Assembly (NCBI RefSeq): GCF_964063325.1
Contig: NZ_OZ061315.1
Location: forward strand, 2,852,001 to 2,916,000
DNA: 64,000 bases
Reading direction: 5' to 3'
Source of the DNA: Hafnia alvei
GTDB lineage: Bacteria; Pseudomonadota; Gammaproteobacteria; Enterobacterales; Enterobacteriaceae
The position numbers and the translations under genes are program-made. The notes under the pieces were generated by a model. That model was not told the origin of the DNA and searched no databases. It saw only the letters and a program-made list of their open reading frames with translations. This document shows positions 56,524-64,000 of this stretch, piece after piece. Positions within the stretch are counted from its first letter, which is position 1. Each line of letters opens with the position of its first letter.

Positions 56524-58107
56524 ATGGAATGGATCGCCGATCCGACTATTTGGGCAGGGCTAGCAACACTGGTCGTGCTTGAGATTGTGCTAGGTATTGA
56601 TAACCTAGTTTTTATTGCAATTTTGGCAGAGAAACTCCCCCGTCAGCAGCGTGACAAAGCGCGTGTAGTTGGCCTATTGCTGGCGCTCGTGATGCGCCTT
56701 GTACTACTGGCCTCAATCTCTTGGCTGGCGACGCTAACTAAGCCAATCCTGACTCTCAACGGGCACGGCTTCAGCGCACGCGACCTGATTATGTTGACCG
56801 GCGGGATATTCTTGCTCTTCAAAGCCACCGTTGAATTGAACGAACGGCTGGAGGGCAAAGATCATGAGAGCCACAGCCAGCGTAAAGGAGCCAAATTCTG
56901 GCCAGTGGTGATCCAAATCGTAGTGCTCGATGCGGTGTTCTCACTGGATTCAGTTATCACCGCAGTGGGTATGGTTGAGCATCTTGCCGTTATGATGGCA
57001 GCCGTATGTATTGCCATCAGCCTGATGCTGCTTGCCAGCAAACCGCTGACAAATTTTGTTAACGCCCACCCCACCATCATTATTTTATGTTTGAGCTTCC
57101 TGCTGATGATTGGCTTCAGCTTGGTCGCTGAAGGCTTTGGCTATCTGATTCCGAAAGGTTATCTCTACGCCGCTATCGGTTTTTCAGTGATTATAGAAGT
57201 CTTGAATCAGCTTTCTCAGTATAACCGGCGACGTTTCCTCTCTTCATCGCGCCCGCTTCGTGAGCGGACTGCTGAAGCCGTTTTGCGCTTGCTAAGTGGG
57301 AAACATGAAGAGGCGCAGCTTGATGCCAATACATCCAGCCTGATTGCCGATAATCGCGGTGAAGCCGACCTGTTTATTCCGCAAGAACGCATGATGATCG
57401 AGCGCGTATTAGGCATGGCGCAGCGTACTGTGAGCAGCATTATGACATCCCGCCACGACGTGGAGCAGCTAGACCTAAGCGATCCGCAAAGTAAGCTGGA
57501 TGAGTTATTACAGAAAAACCTGCATACGCGTATTGTAGTAACAGATGATAATGCCGCCGACGAACCGCTGGGCGTTATACATGTTATCGACCTACTGAGG
57601 CAGCAGTTGCAAGGCGAGAAACTCGATCTTCGTGCGTTGGTTAAACAACCCCTAATTTTTCCTGAAGGCGTGTCGCTGTTGATGGCTCTGGAGCAGTTCC
57701 GACAGGCACAGACTCATTTTGCCTTTGTGGTTGATGAGTTCGGCTCCGTTGAAGGCGTGGTGACGCTTACTGACGTCATGGAAACCATTGCCGGTAACCT
57801 CCCCGTTGCCGGTGAAGATATCGACCCGCGCCATGATATTCGGCAAAACGAAGATGGCACGTGGATCGCCAACGGCTACATGCCGCTGGAAGACTTGGTG
57901 CTTTATATGCCTCTGCCAATCGATGAGAAGCGCGAATACCATACGTTAGCGGGTTTATTGATGGAGTACTTGCAACGCATCCCACACGTGGGTGAGCAAA
58001 TTAGAATTGGTGACTATATGTTCGAGCCGTTAGAGATTAACAGCCACAGAATCCTGAAAATTAAAATCACGCCGCTTGTGGTGCCTGACGATGATTATGA
58101 AGTCTAA
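56524..58107 (+). CDS. yegH: TerC family membrane protein with CBS and CorC domains (YegH)
   Basis: 527 aa, the same length as E. coli YegH. The N-terminal TerC-like membrane domain (about 1-235; [22 protein letters not shown] in two motifs, with the acidic GIDN) is followed by a CBS pair (about 300-425; [37 protein letters not shown]) and a C-terminal CorC/HlyC transporter-associated domain. Substrate not established; family members are linked to metal homeostasis. It marks the left border of Hafnia-type O-antigen loci. Confidence 0.93.
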   Translation: MEWIADPTIWAGLATLVVLEIVLGIDNLVFIAILAEKLPRQQRDKARVVGLLLALVMRLVLLASISWLATLTKPILTLNGHGFSARDLIMLTGGIFLLFKATVELNERLEGKDHESHSQRKGAKFWPVVIQIVVLDAVFSLDSVITAVGMVEHLAVMMAAVCIAISLMLLASKPLTNFVNAHPTIIILCLSFLLMIGFSLVAEGFGYLIPKGYLYAAIGFSVIIEVLNQLSQYNRRRFLSSSRPLRERTAEAVLRLLSGKHEEAQLDANTSSLIADNRGEADLFIPQERMMIERVLGMAQRTVSSIMTSRHDVEQLDLSDPQSKLDELLQKNLHTRIVVTDDNAADEPLGVIHVIDLLRQQLQGEKLDLRALVKQPLIFPEGVSLLMALEQFRQAQTHFAFVVDEFGSVEGVVTLTDVMETIAGNLPVAGEDIDPRHDIRQNEDGTWIANGYMPLEDLVLYMPLPIDEKREYHTLAGLLMEYLQRIPHVGEQIRIGDYMFEPLEINSHRILKIKITPLVVPDDDYEV

Positions 58108-58134
58108 ATCGCCTTTCAGATAATATTTATCGAT

Positions 58135-58163
58135 TAAAAAAGCGGGCTTTGCCCGCTTTTGTT
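58135..58163. terminator. Bidirectional terminator between yegH and dcuC
   Basis: AAGCGGGC-TTT-GCCCGCTT with A's before and T's after, in the gap between convergent genes. Confidence 0.9.
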
Positions 58164-58185
58164 TATCCGTGATACCTAGCCATTA

Positions 58186-59544
58186 TTACAAATGAATAGG
58201 AACTAGAATTTCAGTTGCAACGATAACTACAATCAGACCAACCAGTACAGGAACAGAAGTACGCTTCACCACCTCAAACGGGGAGATCTTCGCCATCCCT
58301 GCCACCGCAACGACTACGCCAGAAACAGGTGACAAAGTACGGCCAAGGTTAGAGGCCTGTAGCATAGGGATGGTTAAATAAGCAGGGTTAACACCCATCT
58401 GTGCTGAAAGTTTTGGGATCAACTCCACGAACGCATAGAAAGGCGCATTGCCAGACCCCGTGGTCATAGCGGCCAGCATCGTGATCACCACCAGCACTAG
58501 CATCATGATAATTCCACCGGTGCCAAACGACTGTGCTAAATCTATCAGGCTGCTGATAAAGCCCACGGTGCTTAACCCTTGCGCGAAAACGCCCGCAGCG
58601 ACTAACAGCATCACCACGCTAGCAAAAGCGTCCGCCATACCTCGATAGGCAACTTCCAGGCCTACAAAAACTTTCTGCGCATCAAAGCCACGCAGGAATT
58701 CAATGATTGCGGCACCAAGCATACAAATCACAAGCACGGTAATAATGTGCAGCTCTGGACCCCATTTACCGTCGAAAATTAAAACCCCCAGAATAGGCGT
58801 AAACGGGAGCAAGGCGTAGAAGCTAGGCGCGTTAGTTTTGATTTCACTCACGTCCAGCATTTCATGAGAGACGTTTTCTTTTTTATCTAAATAACGCTGC
58901 CAAAAGAAATGTGCGATAGCCATGCAAATGATGGCGGCAATAGAAATTGGAAGCGTAGTTTTGAAAGCAAAATCGATCAACGGCATTTCAGATGCTTTGG
59001 CAGCCAGCACAACGTCTCCCGACGTTGGCGCAAGGATAATCGCAGCCGGCGATGCACAAATAGCCGCCGCTGCACCTCGACTAATCCCAACGTTCACCAT
59101 CACAGGGAACAGTGTTGCCATCAATAAAACGCCTAGCCCCGTAGCCGAGGAAACAGCCAGTGACATCAGACAAGCAACGAAATATGCCGCAATCATCAAT
59201 AAATAGGGAGAATTGATGTACTGCAGAGGACGAGATGCTAATTTCACCACCATATCATTTGCCCCAATATGGGTCATGTAGGCAGCAAATCCACACAGCA
59301 TCATAATCATCATGCCTAAATCGCCACCGCGGCTCATAAGCAAGACTTTAATATATTCAACAATATCGGTTGCGCTCAGTCCTGTCGGCTTGGCGCTCGC
59401 CGGTAATATCTGATGCCCCATCAACGCACTAATAATCAGCAGTAGGATCCCACCAACCATTAATACCCCGGTAGCCGAATAGCCCTTGATGATGTATCGA
59501 CCAACCCCCGTCGCCACAATGACACCAATTAACAACTCAATCAT
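58186..59544 (-). CDS. dcuC: Anaerobic C4-dicarboxylate transporter DcuC
   Basis: Inner-membrane carrier mainly used for succinate efflux in fermentation. 452 aa with about twelve hydrophobic segments; near identical to E. coli over LLMSRGGDLGMMIMMLCGF, YMTHIGANDMVVKLAS and LGRTLSPVSGVVVAVAGM. Slightly shorter at both ends than the E. coli protein (461 aa). Confidence 0.95.
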   Translation of the reverse strand: MIELLIGVIVATGVGRYIIKGYSATGVLMVGGILLLIISALMGHQILPASAKPTGLSATDIVEYIKVLLMSRGGDLGMMIMMLCGFAAYMTHIGANDMVVKLASRPLQYINSPYLLMIAAYFVACLMSLAVSSATGLGVLLMATLFPVMVNVGISRGAAAAICASPAAIILAPTSGDVVLAAKASEMPLIDFAFKTTLPISIAAIICMAIAHFFWQRYLDKKENVSHEMLDVSEIKTNAPSFYALLPFTPILGVLIFDGKWGPELHIITVLVICMLGAAIIEFLRGFDAQKVFVGLEVAYRGMADAFASVVMLLVAAGVFAQGLSTVGFISSLIDLAQSFGTGGIIMMLVLVVITMLAAMTTGSGNAPFYAFVELIPKLSAQMGVNPAYLTIPMLQASNLGRTLSPVSGVVVAVAGMAKISPFEVVKRTSVPVLVGLIVVIVATEILVPIHL

Positions 59545-59788
59545 ATGAAAGCCTCTATAGGTATTGCTTTAAATAAGTTCTCTACGGAACTTGAATAGCC
59601 TCAATGGCGAAAAAATAAACTAACCTAGCGCTACTGCGCCAGTTAGCCGATTAAACCATCGAACTCTGCCGAAAAAAGCAGACGATTTTACTGACTTTGG
59701 TCAACGATTTCCCGTGTTTGTTTTTGCCATGACAAGTTTGTGATTGGCCGCTTGGTTCAGGAAATCCCAATTGCATTTCAACTTTTTT
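59545..59788. other. Upstream region of dcuC
   Basis: About 240 bp without a gene, which should carry the dcuC promoter on the - strand. TTTGGTCAACGATTTCC (from about 59697) has TTG..-type FNR half-site character, but no full TTGAT-N4-ATCAA was found. Confidence 0.35.
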
Positions 59789-59836
59789 TAGAAATAGAAA
59801 AGGATTAGAAATAGAAAAGGATTAGAAATAGAAAAG
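59789..59836 (+). repeat. 17-bp tandem repeat, 2.8 copies
   Basis: TAGAAATAGAAAAGGAT at 59789-59805 and 59806-59822, then the first 14 bases again at 59823-59836. It abuts the asmA terminator, whose - strand tail (TTTTCTATTTC) is the end of the last unit. Confidence 0.92.
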
Positions 59837-59857
59837 CCGCAGCAAACTTGCTGCGGC
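59832..59857 (-). terminator. Terminator of asmA
   Basis: GCCGCAGCAA-AC-TTGCTGCGGC, a 10-bp stem; on the - strand it is followed by TTTTC, 27 bp past the asmA stop. Confidence 0.85.
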
Positions 59858-59883
59858 TCGATGTGAAACTAAACCTTAAGTAC

Positions 59884-61749
59884 TTAAAGCTTCTTCAACA
59901 ATCGCTCTAAGTCTTTCTTATCTTTTGAATCTTGATGCTTTCCAAGCCAATTATTCAATGCATCTTTGGCTTTTTGCTCAAGCTCACTACGCAAGACTTT
60001 ATCCACATCCAGCGAGTAACTCAGCTCTTGCCAAGGGCCATAAATCCGTAATGGGATCACCGCTTTTTGCAGTGTTTTAACCACGTTGCTTTTGCCCTTC
60101 CACCCATCAAGAACGCGGACATTTAGGCTCATATCACAACGTTGTTTATTCAGGTTTATCAGCCCAGAACCACCCGCCGTTAAGATTTCAGAGCGACCAA
60201 AGAACTGAGTAATGCGTAAATTACCCTGTCGCAGTACCGTGTCCGCTTTGAGTTCCTGAATTTTAGTGTAATCCGTATAGCTATCTGCAGCGGTAACCTC
60301 TGAGTGGCTACGGACCACAGCTTGCTGTATTAACTGCTGAATATTCATGCCGTTAAGACGTGCGTTAGCCATCGATATATGTGCGTGACCATCCCAACGC
60401 TGCATGATGTCGGCTAAAGTTATGCCAGAGCCACTAAATTTTCCGGTTAAAGTGAGATCGCCTACAAACGTTTCTGGCTGTCCAAATGCATGTAAAACCG
60501 GCCCCATCGCAATGTTTTCTATCTGCGGCGTCAGCGTGATTTGCGCAGGTTGATTATTATCAACGACAGAAATTGCCCCTTGCGTCTTAAACGTTCCATG
60601 CCCAAGCTTACCGCTGAGATCCTGCAACGTCGCCGTCCCCTGCTGGTTTTGCACCTGCAGAGAAAAATCAGCAATCGTCAACCCATGGTAGATAATTTGG
60701 TTGGCCTGAATTTTTACGTCAGCATTAAAATCACGCAAAAATGCCATTTCGCCTGGCTGAGAGACAGATTGAGAATTAGAGGTAACAGGCGAGCGAGGGC
60801 CACTCTGTTGTGATGTATTGGCACTGCCTGCGTCTGAATCACCCGGCGGTTGCCAGCCCAATAAATTATCTAGGTTGAGCGCCGCGGATTTTAAATCAAC
60901 TTGGTACGTAGACTCGCCATCGGCCTGCATTGAGCCTTGGACCCGCCCCTGAAGCTGACTCTGGTTAGCGGTTATCTGCAAATTCGAGATGTCTAACAGC
61001 TGCGGTTGTAACTGATAACTGACCGTTGCACTCCCCTGCCCTGCAATCCCGTCCGCAGGCAATCCCACACCTGCCAAGTGATAGTCAAAACTGGAAACAA
61101 CGGCGCTATAGCGCTGTGGATAGCTACTCAAATCCACGTTTGCGGCCAGTTTAAAGCTAAGATCGCGTTGGTTACGATTTATCCGACTCGAAAACTCAAT
61201 ATAGGCCTGACGTTCACTGTCTTGATCGATCGACAAATTAATGTCGCGCATATTAATTTGGTCATCTTTATCTTGCTGCCAAATTAACAGGCTGTCTTTG
61301 ACCTGAACTTTTTTGATATTCAACTTCCACGCAACGTCTTTAGACGGTTCGCGTGAGCCCGATGGAGCAATCGGTGAATTATCAGGCTTCTGCGCATCGC
61401 TATCTGGCGTTAAGCGAATCACCGCGCCCTTTAACATCACCTGCTTAACGTCAAGCTGATGAGACAAGAGTGGCCACAACGCGACGTCTAACCGCATGTT
61501 TTCCGCACTGACAACGGGTTGTGCCGCGCCTGGGGCAGTCAGCGACATGCGCCCAGATAAAATGCTAAGGCGGGGCCAAACATGCCAACGCAGAGAGCCA
61601 TCTAGCTGCAGATCATAGCCTGTACGCTGCTGCACTTCTTTCGCCATATAGCTACGAAAGTCATTGGGATTTACCAGCAATACCAGCGCCGTCATACCAA
61701 CAGCTAACACAACCAACAAAATAACTATGGTCGTCAGAAATCGTCTCAT
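59884..61749 (-). CDS. asmA: AsmA family outer-membrane biogenesis protein
   Basis: Bridge-like inner-membrane-anchored periplasmic protein of the AsmA family, linked to phospholipid/LPS homeostasis. 621 aa: an N-terminal membrane anchor (about residues 5-27), AsmA N-terminal motif NPNDFRSYMAKEVQQRTGY and LQLDGSLRWHVWPRLSI, beta-rich repeats, and a C-terminal helix. The order asmA-dcd-udk matches E. coli. Confidence 0.95.
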   Translation of the reverse strand: MRRFLTTIVILLVVLAVGMTALVLLVNPNDFRSYMAKEVQQRTGYDLQLDGSLRWHVWPRLSILSGRMSLTAPGAAQPVVSAENMRLDVALWPLLSHQLDVKQVMLKGAVIRLTPDSDAQKPDNSPIAPSGSREPSKDVAWKLNIKKVQVKDSLLIWQQDKDDQINMRDINLSIDQDSERQAYIEFSSRINRNQRDLSFKLAANVDLSSYPQRYSAVVSSFDYHLAGVGLPADGIAGQGSATVSYQLQPQLLDISNLQITANQSQLQGRVQGSMQADGESTYQVDLKSAALNLDNLLGWQPPGDSDAGSANTSQQSGPRSPVTSNSQSVSQPGEMAFLRDFNADVKIQANQIIYHGLTIADFSLQVQNQQGTATLQDLSGKLGHGTFKTQGAISVVDNNQPAQITLTPQIENIAMGPVLHAFGQPETFVGDLTLTGKFSGSGITLADIMQRWDGHAHISMANARLNGMNIQQLIQQAVVRSHSEVTAADSYTDYTKIQELKADTVLRQGNLRITQFFGRSEILTAGGSGLINLNKQRCDMSLNVRVLDGWKGKSNVVKTLQKAVIPLRIYGPWQELSYSLDVDKVLRSELEQKAKDALNNWLGKHQDSKDKKDLERLLKKL

Positions 61750-61844
61750 GCCATCCTCTATCTCAAGGCAAGCGTTGTAAAACCGTGGTGTTTAAGTTCG
61801 AGATGAACTACGTCGAAAACGAACACCGTCGGCAATGATACACA

Positions 61845-62426
61845 TTAATCTTTATCGATACGGCTCGCGACTGCGCCCTGTTGGTCACGATATTTTGCAT
61901 CTTGGCGGCTGTTGTAAGGGCGTGCCGCAGGGCCGGATAACGGTTCGAAACTCAGCGCGCCAATCGGCATTCCCGGGCGCAATGCCAACGGTAATTTCCC
62001 AGAGTTATAAAACTCTAACACGATACATCCCTGCCAGCCTGGATCGATACGATGTGCGGTGACGTGTACCATTAAGCCTAGGCGTGCAAGCGAAGAGCGT
62101 CCATCCAACCAACCAACTAAATCAGCGGGTAATGTGACAGACTCTAACGTAACGGCTAACGCCAGCTCGCCCGGATGTAGGAAAAAGGCCTCTTCTTCGC
62201 CGAGGATGATCTCATCGCTCATGACACGTTCTAGTGCTTCGGCAACTTCCGCCTTCGGCCCACTCAGATCGATATAAGGTGCTGTATGCCCGCGGAAAAC
62301 ACGAAACTTATTTCCCAAACGCACGTCGACGGTGGCACCGTTAATACGATCTACCGGTGGGCGAGGTGAAATAGTGAGTTTTCCCGCGTCTAGCCAAGCT
62401 TCAATATCGCGGTCACAAAGTCTCAT
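61845..62426 (-). CDS. dcd: dCTP deaminase
   Basis: Converts dCTP to dUTP for dTMP synthesis. 193 aa, the standard length; [37 protein letters not shown] (catalytic Arg/Glu region, split) and [15 protein letters not shown]. Confidence 0.97.
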   Translation of the reverse strand: MRLCDRDIEAWLDAGKLTISPRPPVDRINGATVDVRLGNKFRVFRGHTAPYIDLSGPKAEVAEALERVMSDEIILGEEEAFFLHPGELALAVTLESVTLPADLVGWLDGRSSLARLGLMVHVTAHRIDPGWQGCIVLEFYNSGKLPLALRPGMPIGALSFEPLSGPAARPYNSRQDAKYRDQQGAVASRIDKD

Positions 62427-62581
62427 GGTTTTCTCTCCGTTACAGGCAAAGCAGCAATGGCTGCAAACTAAGAAGACATAGTACCTGAACCCCTAATATT
62501 CTGAAATGATTCAAACGGTTTGTTGCTTTTAAAATAGGCATCGTTTCCCAAATATAACGACAATTAACAAAATTGACTGAC

Positions 62582-62607
62582 AAAAAAGCCCGCATTAAGC
62601 GGGCTTT
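62582..62607 (-). terminator. Terminator of udk
   Basis: AAAGCCCGC-ATTAA-GCGGGCTTT; on the - strand it runs into six T's, 18 bp past the udk stop. Confidence 0.9.
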
Positions 62608-62625
62608 AATAGAAAACGAAATCGG

Positions 62626-63267
62626 TTATTCAAAAAACTGGCTGATCTTAGCTTTCAGAATATCAATCGCAATACGGTTTTTCCCACCGCGTGGCACGAT
62701 AATATCGGCATATTGCTTAGACGGCTCGATAAACTGCAGGAACATTGGGCGTACCGTTTTTTGATACTGAGCCATTACGGAATCCATTGAGCGGCCACGC
62801 TCGTTAACGTCACGCTTCATTCGACGCATGAGGCAAATGTCGAGCGGAGTATCAACAAAAATGGAGAAGTTCAATTCATTGCGCAGGCGTGCATCTGTCA
62901 GCAATAAAATACCTTCCAGAATAATCACTTTCTTGGGTTCTAAATGAATGGTGCCTTGCTTGCGGGTGTGTTCAACGTAGCTATACTGCGGAAGTTCGAT
63001 GGCTTGACCTGCTTTTAACATTTGTAAATGCTGAAACAGCAAGCTGTGGTCCATCGAGCTTGGGTGATCGTAGTTCGTTTTAACCCGCTCTTCCATCGTC
63101 AGATCGCTTTGGTCTTTATAATAACAATCTTCCGGGATCACACCGATGTGCTCCTCACCCACTTGTTCACGTAATTCACGATAAAGTGTGCTGGCGATCA
63201 AACTTTTGCCTGAGGCAGATGCGCCCGTGATGCCAATAATGACGCACTGATGGGAGTTGTCAGTCAT
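62626..63267 (-). CDS. udk: Uridine/cytidine kinase
   Basis: Pyrimidine salvage: phosphorylates uridine and cytidine. 213 aa; P-loop [17 protein letters not shown] (residues 13-29), [24 protein letters not shown] and [13 protein letters not shown]. Confidence 0.97.
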   Translation of the reverse strand: MTDNSHQCVIIGITGASASGKSLIASTLYRELREQVGEEHIGVIPEDCYYKDQSDLTMEERVKTNYDHPSSMDHSLLFQHLQMLKAGQAIELPQYSYVEHTRKQGTIHLEPKKVIILEGILLLTDARLRNELNFSIFVDTPLDICLMRRMKRDVNERGRSMDSVMAQYQKTVRPMFLQFIEPSKQYADIIVPRGGKNRIAIDILKAKISQFFE

Positions 63268-63407
63268 ATAATTTTTAAGACCTGGTGTTAAATGTTCGAC
63301 GGGAGGCTAAGCAGAGACAGCTCAGGGCTGCGTGCTTGGGACGCGGTAATTATAGGGAGTTACGCGGGCTGATACCAGAATTTTGCAGGTTTTAATCAGT
63401 GAAAATA

Positions 63408-63434
63408 CGGACATCCGCTGGGATGCCCGTTTTA
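63408..63434. terminator. Terminator between mrp and udk
   Basis: CGGACATCC-GCTG-GGATGCCCG, a 9-bp stem with one mismatch; the - strand continues TATTTTC, so it can end mrp transcription. Confidence 0.6.
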
Positions 63435-63457
63435 TATTCAAAATGTCACAGCCACGT

Positions 63458-64000
63458 TTACAGTGCGCGGAATGCAATCTCGGTTGGGATTGATTCGCCC
63501 TGCCAATACAGCTGAGCCGCAACGTTAGCCGCTAACTGACGGTAAATGAGCGAGAATTCGCTGTCTGGACGGCAGGCCATGGTTGGTTCACCACGGTCTA
63601 AATCCTCGCGCAGTGAAATATGCAGCGGCAGTTGACCAAGCAGACGGATCTTATATTTCTCTGCCAGTTTTTCTGCGCCACCGGTGCCAAAAATCGGCTC
63701 GTGGAATCCACAATTACTGCACACGTGGATACTCATGTTCTCAACCACGCCCAATACTGGCACATGGACTTTCTCAAACATGACAATACCTTTCATCGCA
63801 TCCAATAGCGCAATATCCTGCGGCGTCGTCACAACCACTGCACCGGTTACTGGGATGTTCTGCGCCAGCGTAAGCTGAATGTCACCGGTGCCCGGAGGCA
63901 TGTCCAACACCAAATAATCTAAATCAGGCCACAGCGTATCTTGCAGCAATTGCAGCAACGCTTTGCTCGCCATTGGGCCACGCCATACCATGGCGTTATC
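63458..64000 (-). CDS. mrp: Iron-sulfur cluster carrier ATPase Mrp/ApbC (C-terminal part, partial)
   Basis: P-loop NTPase that carries and inserts Fe-S clusters. The window holds about the last 180 codons; the N-terminus and P-loop lie beyond the right edge. Seen: DNAMVWRGPMASKALLQLL, the switch motif LVLDMPPGTGDIQLTL, and the cluster-binding CxxC in HVCSNCGFHEPIFGTGGAEK. Its place next to udk fits the E. coli order (mrp beside metG). Confidence 0.95.
   Translation of the reverse strand, partial: DNAMVWRGPMASKALLQLLQDTLWPDLDYLVLDMPPGTGDIQLTLAQNIPVTGAVVVTTPQDIALLDAMKGIVMFEKVHVPVLGVVENMSIHVCSNCGFHEPIFGTGGAEKLAEKYKIRLLGQLPLHISLREDLDRGEPTMACRPDSEFSLIYRQLAANVAAQLYWQGESIPTEIAFRAL

Overview
The window looks like chromosomal DNA of an enterobacterium of the Hafnia/Obesumbacterium type. 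This is inferred from three things: protein similarity to Escherichia/Yersinia-type homologues, a single contiguous flagellar cluster, and an O-antigen locus lying between yegH (a TerC/CBS membrane protein) and galF-ugd-gnd, an arrangement I associate with Hafnia alvei. Nothing here proves the species. No rRNA or CRISPR was seen; five tRNA genes are present.

Layout. 1-5.3 kb: end of fliK, a repeat-filled 0.9 kb gap, then fliLMNOPQR (motor switch and export gate) on the + strand. 5.6-16.4 kb: flgBCDEFGHIJKL on the - strand (rod, hook, rings, hook-filament junction), interrupted by a second repeat-filled gap between flgJ and flgK. 16.6-18.2 kb: flgA, flgM, flgN on +. 18.2-23.6 kb: flhB-flhA-flhE on -, followed on the same strand by two unrecognised genes (447 and 98 aa) that look like secreted or effector proteins. 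Sigma-28 promoters before flgK and flgM and an FlhDC-like operator between flgA and flgB fit the usual flagellar hierarchy.

23.7-30.3 kb (- strand): yeaR-norW-norV, a nitric oxide detoxification operon with two NsrR-type palindromes and no adjacent norR, then the efeUOB ferrous iron/haem uptake operon with a Fur box. 30.7-36.4 kb (+): a small YodC-like protein, eptA with a PmrA box, a degenerate-GGDEF/EAL phosphodiesterase (PdeF-like) and mtfA. 36.4-39.5 kb (-): an ECF-type transporter (two ATPases, T and S components) with a PPC/DUF296 protein. 39.7-41.9 kb: five near-identical tRNA-Asn genes in a 1,032-bp tandem duplication that carries scars of an integrative element.

42.0-56.2 kb (-): tmaR, gnd, ugd, galF and an AT-rich O-antigen operon (rmlD, rmlA, rmlC, wzx, wzy, glycosyltransferases, epimerase) read from a JUMPstart/ops leader at 56.13 kb. 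rmlB is missing. 56.5 kb to the end: yegH (+), then dcuC, asmA, dcd, udk and a partial mrp (all -).

The least explained material is: (a) the two-gene locus after flhE, whose products carry SILK and RVxF motifs like those that dock eukaryotic protein phosphatase 1; (b) a family of compensating-stem hairpin repeats in two flagellar gaps; (c) a 111-bp mini-element fused in frame into the flgH signal peptide; and (d) a long fold-back element between fliR and flgL.
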